NCBI RefSeq assembly: GCF_029227915.1
Contig: NC_079877.1
Span: 22,841,851 to 22,905,850, forward strand
Length of the DNA: 64,000 nucleotides
Origin: Hydractinia symbiolongicarpus
Taxonomy: Eukaryota; Cnidaria; Hydrozoa; Anthoathecata; Hydractiniidae
Direction: 5' to 3'
The notes beneath the pieces were generated by a model that saw only the letters and a list, made by a program, of their open reading frames with translations, did no database searches and had not been told where the DNA came from. The translations under genes were made by a program, and so were the position numbers. Below are positions 34,101 to 46,663 of the stretch, piece after piece (within the stretch, counting starts at the first letter, position 1; the number at the start of each line of letters is the position of its first letter).

Positions 34101-35076
34101 TTACGACGTTTCGGGTGTCATACACCCATTTTCAAGTAAAATAATTATACAACATGTCTATATAAACAAGAACGTTGCCATAGACACAAGATATATAAGC
34201 ATAATCAATACAATATTTAAGTATAAAGTATGTGTACAATACAAAGTGTGATTAAACCGGACGGTTTTCTTGTTAATTTTTTTTTATACGAGACCATTTT
34301 CAGGGTTTAAAGGTACAGTTTTTTGTTCGCAGATAAAATAAAATAAAATTTCTAGCTGTCATGTAGCGGTTTTTAGTTTCATGTTGACTTTGGATGTAAA
34401 GCTAAATTCACACTGAAAACGCAGTTCCTCGCGGCGCGCCACATAGCCGAATGACTTTTGTATTTTTTTTGTTCACATTAGATTTTACAAAATGTGTGGA
34501 TGAAATTCCTATACAGACAATACGAGGTGATTCAGTAGAACTTTAAAAACAAAAACAAATCCAGAAATGTTTCTAAGTGTTCAAATTTTACTTTTGGTTT
34601 TGATATTACAAACACAGAATCGAAACTATAAACTTTACGAAAAATGAAAGATATTTCCGTGTGTTATTTTTGCGTTTTTAGTATATAAGAAAACAAATTA
34701 ATGAAGCTTCGGCCATTTCCAACTTTATTGTTCTTACAAAATTGTTCTTACTTTTAAAAGGGAAAGATACCATTCTTATCTCCAAAGCTCTTTGGGATTA
34801 AAACGTTGTCTTAAAGAGCTCTGAGGTCGAGAATGAGAAAGATACCTGTTAAGTATCTGTTTTAAGCCTTCACTAAATTTTGAAGCCACACACAAAAATA
34901 ACAATTACAGGACCATGTCAAAGAAACAAAAACAAAATAAAAACTAAAAAAAGAAAACTTACACCAGATTTGTCTGTCGTTTCTGTTGTCACTTTCAACA
35001 CGTACATATTTCCATATTTGGGCTGCGGATACAGCAAGCCCTCTTGCATAAGAAATTCAGTTTCCTCCGCTGCCAT
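28195..35076 (-). CDS. Fusion of Dyp-type peroxidase and glycyl radical enzyme
   Basis: Seven GT-AG exons, all in phase: 35076-34963, 32692-32485, 32084-29013, 28935-28851, 28777-28617, 28538-28417 and 28257-28195, giving 1,274 residues. Residues 1-304 look like a whole dye-decolorizing peroxidase: 'NVVVGFDPQVWEDV' (about 60), the 'GLFVDGLAN' motif with catalytic Asp163, 'GGSYMLHQRF', and 'AHIKCAHVTEPSHN' (233-246) with candidate haem-ligand His. 'EDGIFYMSVAKS' closes the domain. From about 420 to the end is a glycyl radical enzyme: 'GCYEPIVPGKTEF' with thiyl Cys834 and base Glu836, 'GIGASADGRRRG', and near the C terminus 'LLRVRTGGWSEFY' with radical Gly1241. The GCxEP motif puts it with diol-dehydratase/CutC-like enzymes, not true pyruvate formate-lyase, which has Cys-Cys. 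The substrate is unknown. A radical-SAM activase is required and none is nearby. The start is the first ATG after a TATA box. Domain calls are firm; physiology is inferred. Confidence 0.88.
32693..34962. other. Intron 1 of the peroxidase-glycyl radical gene
   Basis: A 2.27-kb intron. It contains a Penelope-like terminal segment near 34085-34230 and otherwise no recognised exon or repeat. Confidence 0.55.
34085..34230. repeat. Penelope-like terminal segment
   Basis: The stretch 'acgacgtttcgggtgtcata' and the following 'cacccattttcaagt' is the kind of sequence that marks the ends of Penelope-like elements. No coding region is attached. The family is recognised from the phrase only. Confidence 0.4.
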
Positions 35077-35174
35077 TTCCCTGCAGTCCCAGTTGCTTAT
35101 CAAAAACAATCCAAAGTAAAGGCTACTTGCAAGCCTTTGTGGAAAATTTGAGCTAAATGAGCGAGATGGACCCG

Positions 35175-35182
35175 TATTTATA
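35175..35182 (-). promoter_or_regulatory. TATA box of the peroxidase-glycyl radical gene
   Basis: Minus-strand TATAAATA lies 99 bp before the ATG at 35076. With usual spacing, transcription would start near 35145, leaving a leader of about 70 nt without upstream ATG. Confidence 0.6.
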
Positions 35183-38100
35183 CAACAATCGTTAGGCTAA
35201 TTATAGCTTAATTTTAATATCAGACGGACACGATCTTTTTTCAACCAATCAGTTTTCGTTTATATATAATGAACTGCGAGATTTTAATGGATTTTAAATG
35301 TAAATACGAGTTAATGGTTCTCCTTCGCAGTTGTTAAATATTGTTTCCTGGACCGGGTGGATGTTTACATTATTCCACTTACCAAAATAAAATTAACGTG
35401 ATTTAAGAAACACAGTTTTTCAAGACAGAATTTGAAAGTAAAGAAAATCACTTTTGTGTTATCTCCTGCAACAAGAAAATAATAAAAGCAAACAAAATGG
35501 GGACTTTTTACATGCTTGATTAATCTTTCTATATTAGATATTATCAAAACATCAGAAAAAAACTAAACTTTCTACACATTTTGTTTGTCAAGGTATAGTG
35601 ATAACGAAAGGAATAAACCCTTCTTCTTGTTCCCCGTTCTCCGTGTCCAACTTTCTTTGACCGCCAAACCTAATAGTGCCCAGGGCGTTGGTAAAATTTT
35701 AAAGGAGCGTTCATCTCCAACAATCATCCACACATGATCTGACTAACAAAACCGGGAGGCAGGAGCATCCATCCTATTTGCTTGATGCGATTTATAAAAT
35801 GTTAACTATGCAACGAAAACAAGAAAAATAACTTCGATTAGCAATCGGGGAGTTGTTTCAAATCTCATGCTCATTCGCTCATTTCAGAAATCGATTTACT
35901 GGGCCTAATGAAAAGGGGGTATTTATTGAAAATTTTTTTAAATAATATAATAAAATTTATTATGAAATATCGACTAATATTGTCGGCCCAAATGCTATAT
36001 AATAATAAAAACGTATAGACATTTTTAATAAGAACACCAAAATTCTAACCAGGATTTTATTCTTGCATTCCAGCATGATATTCTTATAAACCTTATTCTT
36101 ATTGCAAAAGAAAAAATTTAATATACTGAATAAATCATCAAGGACTGTTTTTTTCGTTCACTGAAAATTATATGAAGAATACAATGACTTCTGTAAATCT
36201 AGTCTCTATCTGGATAATTGTGAAATCATCAAGTGATAAATAAACAAACAAATAAATAAATAAAATAGTAATAAATAAATAACACCAGATTAACCAAACA
36301 GGAATAACTTGGATTTCTCAACAGAAGTAGGAATAAGCTTATTTTAACATTTCTATTAGTGACAATCCAAATTCAATCAAAGAAACCGCAAAGCATTCCG
36401 TGACGTCAATGCATAAGCATCGTTGAGAATAAGAACTCCCCCTGTCATGAGGACACTAGAAAGTTAACATGGATTTGCAACTAGAGAACATACAACGTAT
36501 CAAACATTTTAAAGAGGAGAGTAGAAAAAGGCAAGGCTAAAAGAACTTCATCCTGTTTACAAAAACTAGTAACTAAAATAAAAACATAATAAATATGGAA
36601 CATTACAAATGTCCTTTTAACCATCTGAACGCGATTTTTTACTGAAAAGTCATCCAACTGACTCGTTAGACAATTGGTATTCTCACGCAGTCGTACGTTG
36701 AAACTGAAAAAAAAAGGTTCTGGGACTGAATTTTTTCATGAATAAAAAACAATCTGGGACATGAAATCTCCTTATAACTCTCTCTCAAACTATCAAAAAT
36801 CATTTTTGCTTGTGGTTCTTTAACTCACTAACCTACGATGACTGTTAAATGACCACTTTGTTTCCAGAGCCAATTTCGCTTTTGTGTTATGGCGCCATCT
36901 TTGATAACGAAAAGCAAAATATTTCTACAAAACAAAAAAAATAAGGCTACCTTATAAAATATAACGAAAATATGGCCTCTTGATCTTTATTGCTGTGGCT
37001 GACGACTTTGGCGAAGCTGCATTTGCAACAAAATCACTAATTTTTTTTCGTATTTTTTATATGGAAAAAATATTCCATCAGCAAAAGGAAAAATACAAAC
37101 ACTTCTAAAACGTCTTCCTCATGCGTTTATTTGAAGCATTACGGTGAACACTAAAAGTTCCCAGAAATATTCTAATATTGTGAGCTGATCATTAAGAACA
37201 GAATTTAGCTGAATTATTCAACAAGTAAGGATTAAGCAACATTAAGCTGTAGCATTGAGCTTTGGCCCAAAAAATGTGTACCAGTATTTGCGCGTTTCAT
37301 TAAGACACTCTTGTTTTCACGTTGTCAAATGTATCGCCGGTAATAGGAAGGCATGTTTCTGGCCATGCATGTTGGGAAAAATATGTCTTGGGCTCGTAAG
37401 AACACATATAAAAATACAGTTTTAAGAGAAAATCGTCTAAGTGAATTGAAAAAAGTCAAAGTTAGCGATTTCTTTTTTTTGGCCAAAACTCTAATCTTAG
37501 TGGAGGCTAGGGTTGAGTGCGTGACTACTTTATTGGGGAAAAAAATGTCTGAAAAAAAGTTTGTACATCTCTTTGTCCAACAAGGTCGTTTACTGGGAGA
37601 AGGGGTGTCGTCTTTAAATAAATCAACAAATTAATTTCCATGAAAGGAATTTAGTAACTTTGCAGATTTGTTTACAGTTTTCCACGAAAGTTTTAATTAC
37701 CAGGGTTTGGGGAGGAGGGGGTGAGTTAGCCATGGGTACTTGCTAAAAAATTTAGACTTATCGAAAGTTTTTCGCAGTTTGACTTATCGAGCAAGTTTTA
37801 CACGAAAGCATTATCAGTAAGATTTTAAATTTAAGGAGAACTCAAAAAGAGTCCATGTTTCTGAAGTTAATTTCCGGGGGTTCGAGTTATATTCAAAAAC
37901 CGTTCTTTACGAAGCAAAATTAATTCTTTAACTAAGCCGATAAACGTTATCTTTAAACAATTATCACTCTAATGCGCTGACGTAAAATGTACTGTCTTTT
38001 AATATGAAAGAGGAAATTCGTGACGAGCCATATCTTTGAAACAATTATCGGTCTAATTCCATGCTATCAAAACTAACACAAAACTGTTTTTTTATCAAAC

Positions 38101-38900
38101 GGTATTATTTTGATAGTCTGTTGCTGTAAAAGAGGAACTTCGTAGAACCTAAGTATCTCCATCGTAGAGCACTTTGGGACTTCCCTGTGATAATGCTTAG
38201 AGTGAGATTCCATGTTTAGGATTGTCTAAAAAAATTTTAACCAGCGTGATTCGGAACAAGAATCTCAATATTAATAATACCTGTCGCCTGTGCATCCAAA
38301 TAGTACTCAGATCTCTACTTTGTGATAGAATTGCACGAAATAGAGATATCCAAATATATTTACGGCAGGCGTTACACTAAGGACCGGAATGTGTACCATG
38401 GGTGATTATCTGCTATATTTATATCCATATTTGATCTCTCGTGCTAAACCTGTCCGAATCTTTCTTGTGATTGGTAGCTCATACTTTTACAAGTTTCGAT
38501 AAATATATTATCACACTTTTAGCCATGTATAAATTTTAAACAAACCTAATTTTATGTTTTTGACTACAAACGTATATCGAGAGGATCAACCCAGAGTTAT
38601 TTTTCACTTATTGATGCGCGGTAGTCACATATCAGAAAGCAAAAAATAATTTTGGTTAGCCAGCTAACTAGCTTGCATGACTTACGCCGTAATGTTATTC
38701 AAGGTTTTGATTTAATCACGGTATACGCGATTGTTGAAACCGGTTTCAAGTTCATCTGAGGTTAAGAAATCTTTAATAGGACAATGTATTTTTCAGTAAT
38801 GTTGAAAACTTTATTTTTATAAATTTTTAATCTTATGTGAATTAAAAAAATTGCAAATTCAGGAAAAAGTCTTGAAACATTTGTCATTTCTAACATTATG
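35183..38900. other. Intergenic, no gene seen
   Basis: AT-rich. It holds a short (AAAT)n/(AAATA)n tract at about 36238-36280. A segment near 37740-37930 has 'acttatcgaaagtttttcg' and 'ggttcgagttatattc' blocks that resemble pogo/mariner subterminal sequence. The 93-codon frame at 37353-37634 has no recognisable domain. Confidence 0.45.
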
Positions 38901-39385
38901 TTTCAATCCACGCCCCAGGATCTTTTGGTCCCTGGGCCGTTATTACGGAGCGACACGCTCCTCACAAAAGCAAACTGGAAACATGGTTGATCCAGCCCTT
39001 GGACGAGTGTTAAATACCGCAAGCAATTTTCCAGTAATGTGAAGACTTAAAGCAAAGTTTTTTAGAGAAGAACTATGGTGCCACCTCACAGAGAAAAACC
39101 ATTCCTACATAATTTTTTTGGTGGACAACCCATTACAACAAACGCCAGCACCCTGCAATGTTCTGTCGCTTCCATACCAAGTCGCGATTGTTAAACCGCA
39201 AAGCGTTTTCTTGTTCACTTTAGTAGTAAGTGAATTTACTAGTCGTTAGCCCGTGGAAAAATCAACGGGTTCGCCGTCCTTTTTATACCGCATTGCGTGC
39301 GTCTCGCTACCTACGCAGCTAAGCTACCATTTTGCGTTACAGACTGACGGACGGACCGACGTATACTGGTATTATAATATAGATG
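38901..39385. repeat. Dispersed short repeats
   Basis: Two repeat signatures lie close together. 38910-38970 contains 'ccccaggatcttttggtccc' and 'gggccgttattacgg', matched in inverted orientation at about 9283-9322. 39240-39385 contains a copy of the CCGTGGAAAAAT hairpin, then a GACGGACGGACC run and a 'attataatatagat' end. Both look like non-autonomous elements with no coding capacity. Confidence 0.4.
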
Positions 39386-40087
39386 CTGGGCAACAATGTT
39401 TATATTGTTTTCACCAAGCCGGCTTTTACTAAGGTGCAGTTTGTGTTATTTTAGCTACCCAGTTAGAAAATGATAGGTACGTATTTACCTATAAAATTTT
39501 AAATGGTCAAGTCTTTATGTTATTTTGCACTCGTGAAATTATAAAGTTTATTGATAATGGCAGTTATTCTGCGCACAATGCAACAATATCGGTAACATTC
39601 AATTTTTGGTAAGTTTACAAACTATAACTTTTCCCAATTTTTAGTCCAATTGCAAAATTATTTATCCCCGAAATACTCTTCAATATGCCATTCGTTAAAC
39701 TTAATCCTGAAAACAGTGCATGTTAAAATAACACAAGCTCCTCCATAGGATCTTCAACTTCTAAAAAACGGGATTGAGAGTATATGCTTTTCCATTCATT
39801 CACTGCTAACAAAAACACGAGCCGAGACATTACGACCTGTGTGAAAGAAATGAACCCTAACATAATTATATCTTCTTTTTTTCAGTGACAAAATATTCTA
39901 TCTTGTCGTAGATCTGGACGTAGAATTGACATTCAAGACAAAGAAAGAAAGGAAACGAATAAAACAAAGCACAGAAATTCACTGATATTTTTTTTTAACA
40001 AAATTTAAATATTTACTACCTAATACAAAATATGTAAAAATATATAAATAAATAAATATAAACATGCAATAAACACATACGATTCTT
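39386..40087. other. 3' flank of TMCO3
   Basis: Non-coding sequence downstream of the TMCO3 stop codon at 40088; a minus-strand AATAAA lies at 39547-39552. No other feature. Confidence 0.45.
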
Positions 40088-43000
40088 TTAATGTGGTAAC
40101 TTTAATCTCTTGATAATCGATTTCATATTCCAGGAGTGTTTATGAAGAACGGAGGAGTGCACCGTTCTCCATACCAGTGGCGACAGAAATAAACTTAACG
40201 TGGTTACTGATAAAATGGTAAGATACACCTAAAAATGGATGGAGTCTATATAAATTTCTTAACTCAAATTTATACTAGGGTTATTATAGTTTTTAACTGG
40301 ACAATGCAAAAAAGAGATGTTAAGGAAAACAATTATTCCTGATAATAACAACTCCCTCCTCCTCATACTTAAATTGGATAAGATAAACATACCTCTCTGC
40401 CTATCAAACCGTATCTTCTGGCTCGACTACCCAAAACAAACGAGAACTCGCTTATCTGTGCCAAACCTGCCGCTACTAGCCATTTGGACTGATTTCCAAT
40501 TGGTAGAAGTTGATGCAAAACTGTTGACGTCAGCAGAAACTAGAGTAACAAGTAAACTTTTGGTCAATAACACATGACGAAAATACCGTCTTGAATTAAC
40601 GACTATACGTTCTCCTTATAAGCAACTCCAATTTTAGAATCAGGTCTTAGGTTGCTACAGGGCCTTTTTGGGCTTTTTACTTAGGTGGTTGATTATCACC
40701 TACTTTTTTAACCAACACAATACTGGCATTGTGAACCTGAACCTGGGCCTTTTAACACACGTTACGAAATTATCTCCGAAGCACACTATATTGCCGCTAT
40801 GATATAATGCTGCTTGTGGGAGGACTATTGCTATTATTCAACTAGATAAGCTCTCCTAAAATGCTGGGGGTAAATATGTATACTAACCTTCGTGGATATT
40901 ACAAGGAGCGTAATTGGAATGAATATAGCTATCTCAGAGAAAACGAATGAAGGAAAAATGTGGAAACCTGAAAACAAAAAAGAAGAAGATGCAATATTTA
41001 TTCACATTTACAAAATTGTAGAGGCACGGCATGTATTTGTCTGCAAATTAACACTTTCGATAGATTTGTAAGAAATTTGAGTTCAGCTCTATTTTCATAG
41101 CATCTATCACAACAATTTTCGGAAGTGTCTTTTTTGTCGATTGCATCCATCATTTTTTTGTTCACCTGCGGACGTCTTACTTATCTGGGGTCCAACTAAA
41201 CGAAAGTATACTGTACTACGACTATTTTTAATATCAAAGCATTTTTAGACATTGTTCCACTTTTTTACTTGTCATGATATCCATTACATGTAAAATTACA
41301 TAACAGTAAGAATTTTTTATAGAGCAGACCGTCTGGTCTTCAAAATCAACTCTGGATCAATAAACTTTCAAACAAAAGCCGCAGCAGTTCACTAGCGGTC
41401 CTGGCGTTTACTTCATAAACACAAAACTTCAAACAATAAAAACTATAAATTAAATCCTTCTAACCAATAGAAGCAAAAAACAGTGCTGCAAAAAAATCTT
41501 TTAGCGGCTCCACTATGACCGATACCTAAACAAACGTAAAAAAGAAGCTACTCTACGCAACCAAATAACCAACCGTTAATTTATTAATTTATTGAGATGA
41601 GCAAAGTCAGTGTTTATCTTATTGACCAGTTAAATTTTGTATATAATGAAATTTAAACAGTATGTCTAAATGCAAGTAGCTTGAAGAAAAGAATCAAAAA
41701 CAATGTTGCATTGACATAATTAGCCAGCGTAAGTTAGGCAACAATGCGTTAAGTACCTGTTTAACAGTCTGCTCACCCATAGTTCCAACAATCCCACCAC
41801 AGATGAAACAACCCAATTCCATCGACACACCAAAGTATTCAGTAAGCTACGAATCAGAAATGAAGAATTACTAAGTGGAAATGATATTCATAGCATAACA
41901 GGACGCTAGCCACAAAAGCGTTTGACTTCCAGAATGAAATCTGCTAGTTATAAAAAGTCACCAATATTGCTTCTCATTGATAAAGTAAACAAAAGAAAGT
42001 GAAGCAAGTATGCACAGTTAGATGTGCTTATCAGGGCATGGAACGCTGCCGAAAATTTATTAAAATTTTTCCAACACAGTTTTTGTCTGATAAGGTTTTA
42101 TTTTTAGTTGGGAAGGATGTCGTTGGATATAAAATATTTAGCGACCATGCCAAAAAAAGAAAAAGAAAAAAAACTCTCAGTGTCTGGCGTCTCCGACAAA
42201 CATTCCTCTTCTTTTTTATATTATACCCGCTGGATAATTTTTACAAAAATATTTCCAAAAATGCAAAAGATAAATTCATAAAACATAATTATTCATCCTG
42301 TTAAAGGGGCAGAGCAACCAATTAAATTTTAAATTTTATATTACCAGTAATTACGAACTAATACAAATAAACAAACAAACCCAAAACAAACAAATAAGCA
42401 AAGGCTTAGAATATAAAGGTAAAATCATCAAGACAATTTATTCCAGTAAATAACAAAGTTGAAATACTGAAACAACCGTTTAAAGTTAAATGACGAGATG
42501 CACATACCATGGTGATGGTGAATAATAAAGTTGAAATTCCGAAAACCAAAGTTTCATGTGAACCAAATAAACTTAAACCCCTGAAATAAAAGAAACAGCA
42601 TTTTTTTAAATGCCAAAAAATTACAAGATTAGATTATAAAATGTCATTAAATTCTAAGACATTCCAATGCAAGAAATGTAACAAGCTCTAATTCTTATAT
42701 TGACCACGCCTTTCACTTGAAGACAAAGCTGAGTAATCGAGAAAACTCTTGTTTTCAATACCTTTTTTTGCAATTAATTGCAGTGACTTCTGTAAACTAC
42801 TTAAAAAATAGTGATTATTTGCATTGTTGTCAGTTAAAAAACTCAAGTGAGACATGTGGTAGTGCATTTGACATTCTCTTATTTATTTATTGACAGAACT
42901 ATCTAAGGCATTCATCTCGTATCTCAAACAATTCCTAAAGTTACTCTGGCTTTTGGTCTTAGAAAAGTTAATACCAAGCGTCTAAATCTAGCAAGAAAAA

Positions 43001-46000
43001 TGAAAAAGATGCATATTTGAAATGTCTTACAGTAACTGTGAAGAGATTCGAACTAAGGAGACTTGTGGAGGCGTGCATCCTTAACACAAATGACCAAACC
43101 GAAAAACCTAACGTCCTAAGTCTTAAGTCTAGAAGTGGAACAGGGTTAAAAACTCCCATGCAGTAGATACATATAGATAATAATAAAACCTACCTAAATA
43201 CTTTAGCTGCTAGATATTTGGATATAACAAACGCCATAAAACATATTCCCATCAGAGCAAAAGCCAGCTCAACAAGAGTAAAAAACAGTTCTTCGGCGGG
43301 ACCTGTTGCAAATAAAAATGTGTTATGAAACTATACCTTGTACATCTACTCAATATACACAAACTTAAAATTCAGTTAAGACACACAAGCAAAAGAGCAG
43401 CAGCTAGAAGTTATCGAATCAATTAAATTAATAAATAAGTAAATAAGATTGAAAAAAGCACAAGCGATTGAAAAAAGCACAAGCGATTGAAAAAAGCACA
43501 AGCGATTGAAAAAAGCACAAGCGATTGAAAAAAGCACAAGCGATTGAATTTATATTGTTTATTAGGTATTTAAAAAGAAATTAACATGCAAAGCGAAACA
43601 AGTAGTAATTTCTTTTGCCAAAGTTTGGGCAATATTGTCTGTTGGAAATTCCCTCTATTAATTACTGCAGAAGATTTACATTGCATTTTTTGGGTGGAAA
43701 ATTTAGAAATTTGTGCTGGGCAATAAATGCAATTCTACATACCTCCGAAAGTACCATGGAACCAATCATGTAAGGCTCTGTTTACTGGTACATGCGCAAA
43801 CGAATGACCTTTCTCTGCATGGCCTGCAAGGATTGGAAGAACAGCCATAAAAAGCCCAAGTAAAGAATCTTGAAGAAACAACATAGAGAAAAGCAGATTC
43901 CAATAGTCATCACTAATGCCATTTTCATGTTCTTGTGATGCTGTAAAAGACAGAAAGTATAAGAACACATGCCATGTGAAAAGAAGATGCCTGATCCATT
44001 TTATCATGACAGGTGGACTAAGTCAAAAACTTTCTTTCCGACATACCACATAGTTGAAATAAATTCATCAATAGTGAGAGTATTTTAATTTTTAAACAAG
44101 CACAAACTTCAAAAAGCGTCATGGTAAAAAATCTCCAATATTCCACATAGTTTAAGCAATTCATACACCAATTTTATGGAATGTAACAATAATGGTGTTT
44201 TTAACACTGAAAAACTTACTGCATATTAAACAGTCAAAAAAATACACAATTAATTTTATAAATTTAATTTTTACATTATAAAAAAGCAACAACAACAAAA
44301 CTGAAACACTTACGTTTTTTTGACTTTTTATAATTATCAAGGAACTTTGACACCATGGGCGTACTACTGAAGGATAAGCATAAAGTCACAAAAAAACTTT
44401 GTCTGGGTAAAATACCAAACACTGTACCCCAGAACAGTCCAATTAAAACAAACAAAAGCATTGTTGAAATTGTTCCAGTTACAGCTTCACGCAATACCTA
44501 AAACAAGACATGAAATAAAGTGTTTTATTGAGAAGTCACAGTTTCTTAATTTAAAACTGTCTCAAATTCACCAGGTACTAAAAAAGTTGAATAAACAAAA
44601 TGGTAAGCTTGTAGATGAACTCACCTTTCTTAATTTGTCAGGTGAGAATTCCAAGCCAACGGAAAACAAAGTAAAGAAGACACCAAATTCGCCAATGGTT
44701 TCAATTTGAACGATACTCTATATATACAAACAAAAGAGTTAATAGTACATATAATAGTATTTTAATGTTTAAAAGGAAAGTACGTAGAAGTTGGTTGAGT
44801 TTTATATTGTTCAACTGTATTTTCTCATTCTGTTCAAAAGCAACAACCCGCTAAAAATGTGTATTAGTATTACTTCATTGCGTTTGTTTTGAAGCTTCAA
44901 ACTGCATTAAAATTTGAAGTTCAAAACTGGAACCTATTTATAACAATTCTAATGCATACCACCAACTATGCCACCTCTGCTAATAATGATTGCCTGTCTT
45001 CAACATGGGATTCCAGTGACATTATTATTTCAAGTCAACTTAAGTTCTTTCACACATACTTCTAAGTGGGCTAAATTTATGTTATAGAGATTCGAAATAT
45101 GTAAACATATGACCTCAAAACGGATGTCTACTACACCGCTGGCACACATAAAAATGAAAACAAAAAGTGAAGGTATATAAATTGAAAGGTGTAACAAGTA
45201 AAAAATTACCTTTATATACCCATACCCAGATGGACCAAGTATAACACCAGACAGAATGCATGCAAAGATGCTGGGCAGTTTACACAAGTTGCAGACCAGT
45301 GTAAACATAAATGACAACATAAGCAGATACATTATTTCTTTTAAAAAAATGTGATCAACATGTGTGATAGTGCTATCCTTTGGTTTTGCCAACACAAAGT
45401 GATTTGATTCAGAATCAATAAGCATAATCACACCCTCCGTGTCCTCACCACCTATAATAAATATTAGTATATTAATACAGTTTTTAAGTTGTCAATTGTC
45501 TGTAGCTTTGAAATATTTTTTCTTGTCATTAGTTTTCATGTTCTATTTTCCACTTCTAAGAAATCTTATGAGTGAGTGCTTTTGCATAGGCAAGAAAAAG
45601 TTTGACGGCTATTTGAAAACTTTAATTTTCCATATTTATGCCAATCAATAAAATGCCTTAAAATTTTCTGTCATAAGGAATAAAAATTAAAAAACAACTG
45701 AGGTGAGCTGCCTACAGAAATTAAAAACCTGTTGCATTGAACGCTCCATAACTTTCCTCAAGCTGTTTGTACGGCCACGTACAAAGAAGTAACACATCAC
45801 AAGTTTTTCTGTCGTTAAATGTAACCCCACAAGGAGATCGAAAAATACCTGGAGATTGTGCCGACACATGTAAAGAAGTTCATGAAGAACAGAGACCAGT
45901 CACATGGAAAAATAGACTTTGAAAACTCAACTACCATCCAACCCACTGAGTAGCCAAAACGAACAATGAGTGTGTAAGTGGAACTAAGTACTCCCATTGT

Positions 46001-46663
46001 TAAAATTCAAATCAAAACCTTCATACCATCCATTTCTTTTCCTCCAACTTTGATCACAGTTTCAATGTCAATTTTGCCATTTTGTTCCCTGATTCCATGT
46101 TCGAAAGAATCTGCGTTTAATTCACCTTCTAATTTGTCCGCTGCAATCGCAACATCACCTATCATGTCGTGAACAAATTTTTTGATAACGGTATCGTAAT
46201 TTTTATTTTTTTTATTTTTCATTGTCTCAGTTTGTTCTTCTTTTTCAGCTTCTATAATCTGATTAAATTCTTCTTCTGCTTTTAACATGGAGGTCTTTAA
46301 CTGCTCTAGTCTCTTTTTGCTAGTTTCTTTCAGTTTCTGTATAGAGCGGAAGTCTCCCTTCAAGAAGCTTTTTAAATTTTCGACTGAATTGTACAATGAT
46401 GTCACAGAGTCATTCATCTCTCTTTGGAACACGTTAATAGCTTGCAATCGATATTGTTTTGCTTTGTTAGATATCTTTTTATTGTGTTTGACAATATTTA
46501 TTGTATTATGAAGTTTTTTATCCACAGTAGCTTTGTGAATAAACAAGTTGTCTATATTTAACTTTTGACAAACACTAATTGGCTGTTTCTTTAATTTATC
46601 TTGTGGTATATGCACACCAATGCAACAATTCAAACATAATACAACCCAAATAAGCTCCAGCAT
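40088..46663 (-). CDS. TMCO3: TMCO3-type cation/proton antiporter (CPA2 family)
   Basis: Twelve exons: 46663-46027, 45451-45210, 44717-44625, 44497-44314, 43940-43743, 43303-43194, 42580-42508, 41846-41757, 41525-41465, 40967-40888, 40539-40393 and 40228-40088, about 684 residues against 677 in human. Residues 1-21 are a signal peptide ('[16 protein letters not shown]'). Residues 30-200 form a long coiled coil, then '[17 protein letters not shown]'. The exchanger domain follows with conserved lines '[16 protein letters not shown]', '[20 protein letters not shown]', '[14 protein letters not shown]', '[15 protein letters not shown]', '[13 protein letters not shown]', '[14 protein letters not shown]' and '[19 protein letters not shown]'. 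It resembles KefB/KEA K+/H+ antiporters and should act in an internal or plasma membrane. Exon 43303-43194 is 110 nt where flanking phases demand 109; an extra T in the TTTTT run near 43260 breaks the frame. Either a sequencing error or a real frameshift. Confidence 0.92.
43447..43545. repeat. 19-bp minisatellite, five copies
   Basis: Unit GATTGAAAAAAGCACAAGC repeats five times without change from 43447 to 43541, then breaks off. It lies in a TMCO3 intron. Confidence 0.9.

Noticed and set aside
28195-35076. Bacterial contamination as source of the glycyl radical gene
   Set aside because: The gene has six GT-AG introns in consistent phase, a TATA box and AT-rich animal-type flanks with Penelope and LINE remnants on the same sequence.
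28195-35076. Naming the gene pyruvate formate-lyase (pflB)
   Set aside because: Pyruvate formate-lyase has two adjacent active-site Cys; this protein has GCYEP as in diol-dehydratase-like enzymes, so the substrate is left open.
36238-36285. (AAAT)n tract as a functional element
   Set aside because: Ordinary short simple repeat.
37353-37634. 93-codon open frame
   Set aside because: No domain, no splice context and composition like the surrounding non-coding DNA.
43021-43130. tRNA-like B box (AGTTCGAATCTC on the minus strand)
   Set aside because: No acceptor or anticodon stem pairs around it and no A box at the expected distance.
43447-43545. CRISPR-like direct repeats
   Set aside because: The 19-bp units abut without spacers; it is a minisatellite in an animal intron.
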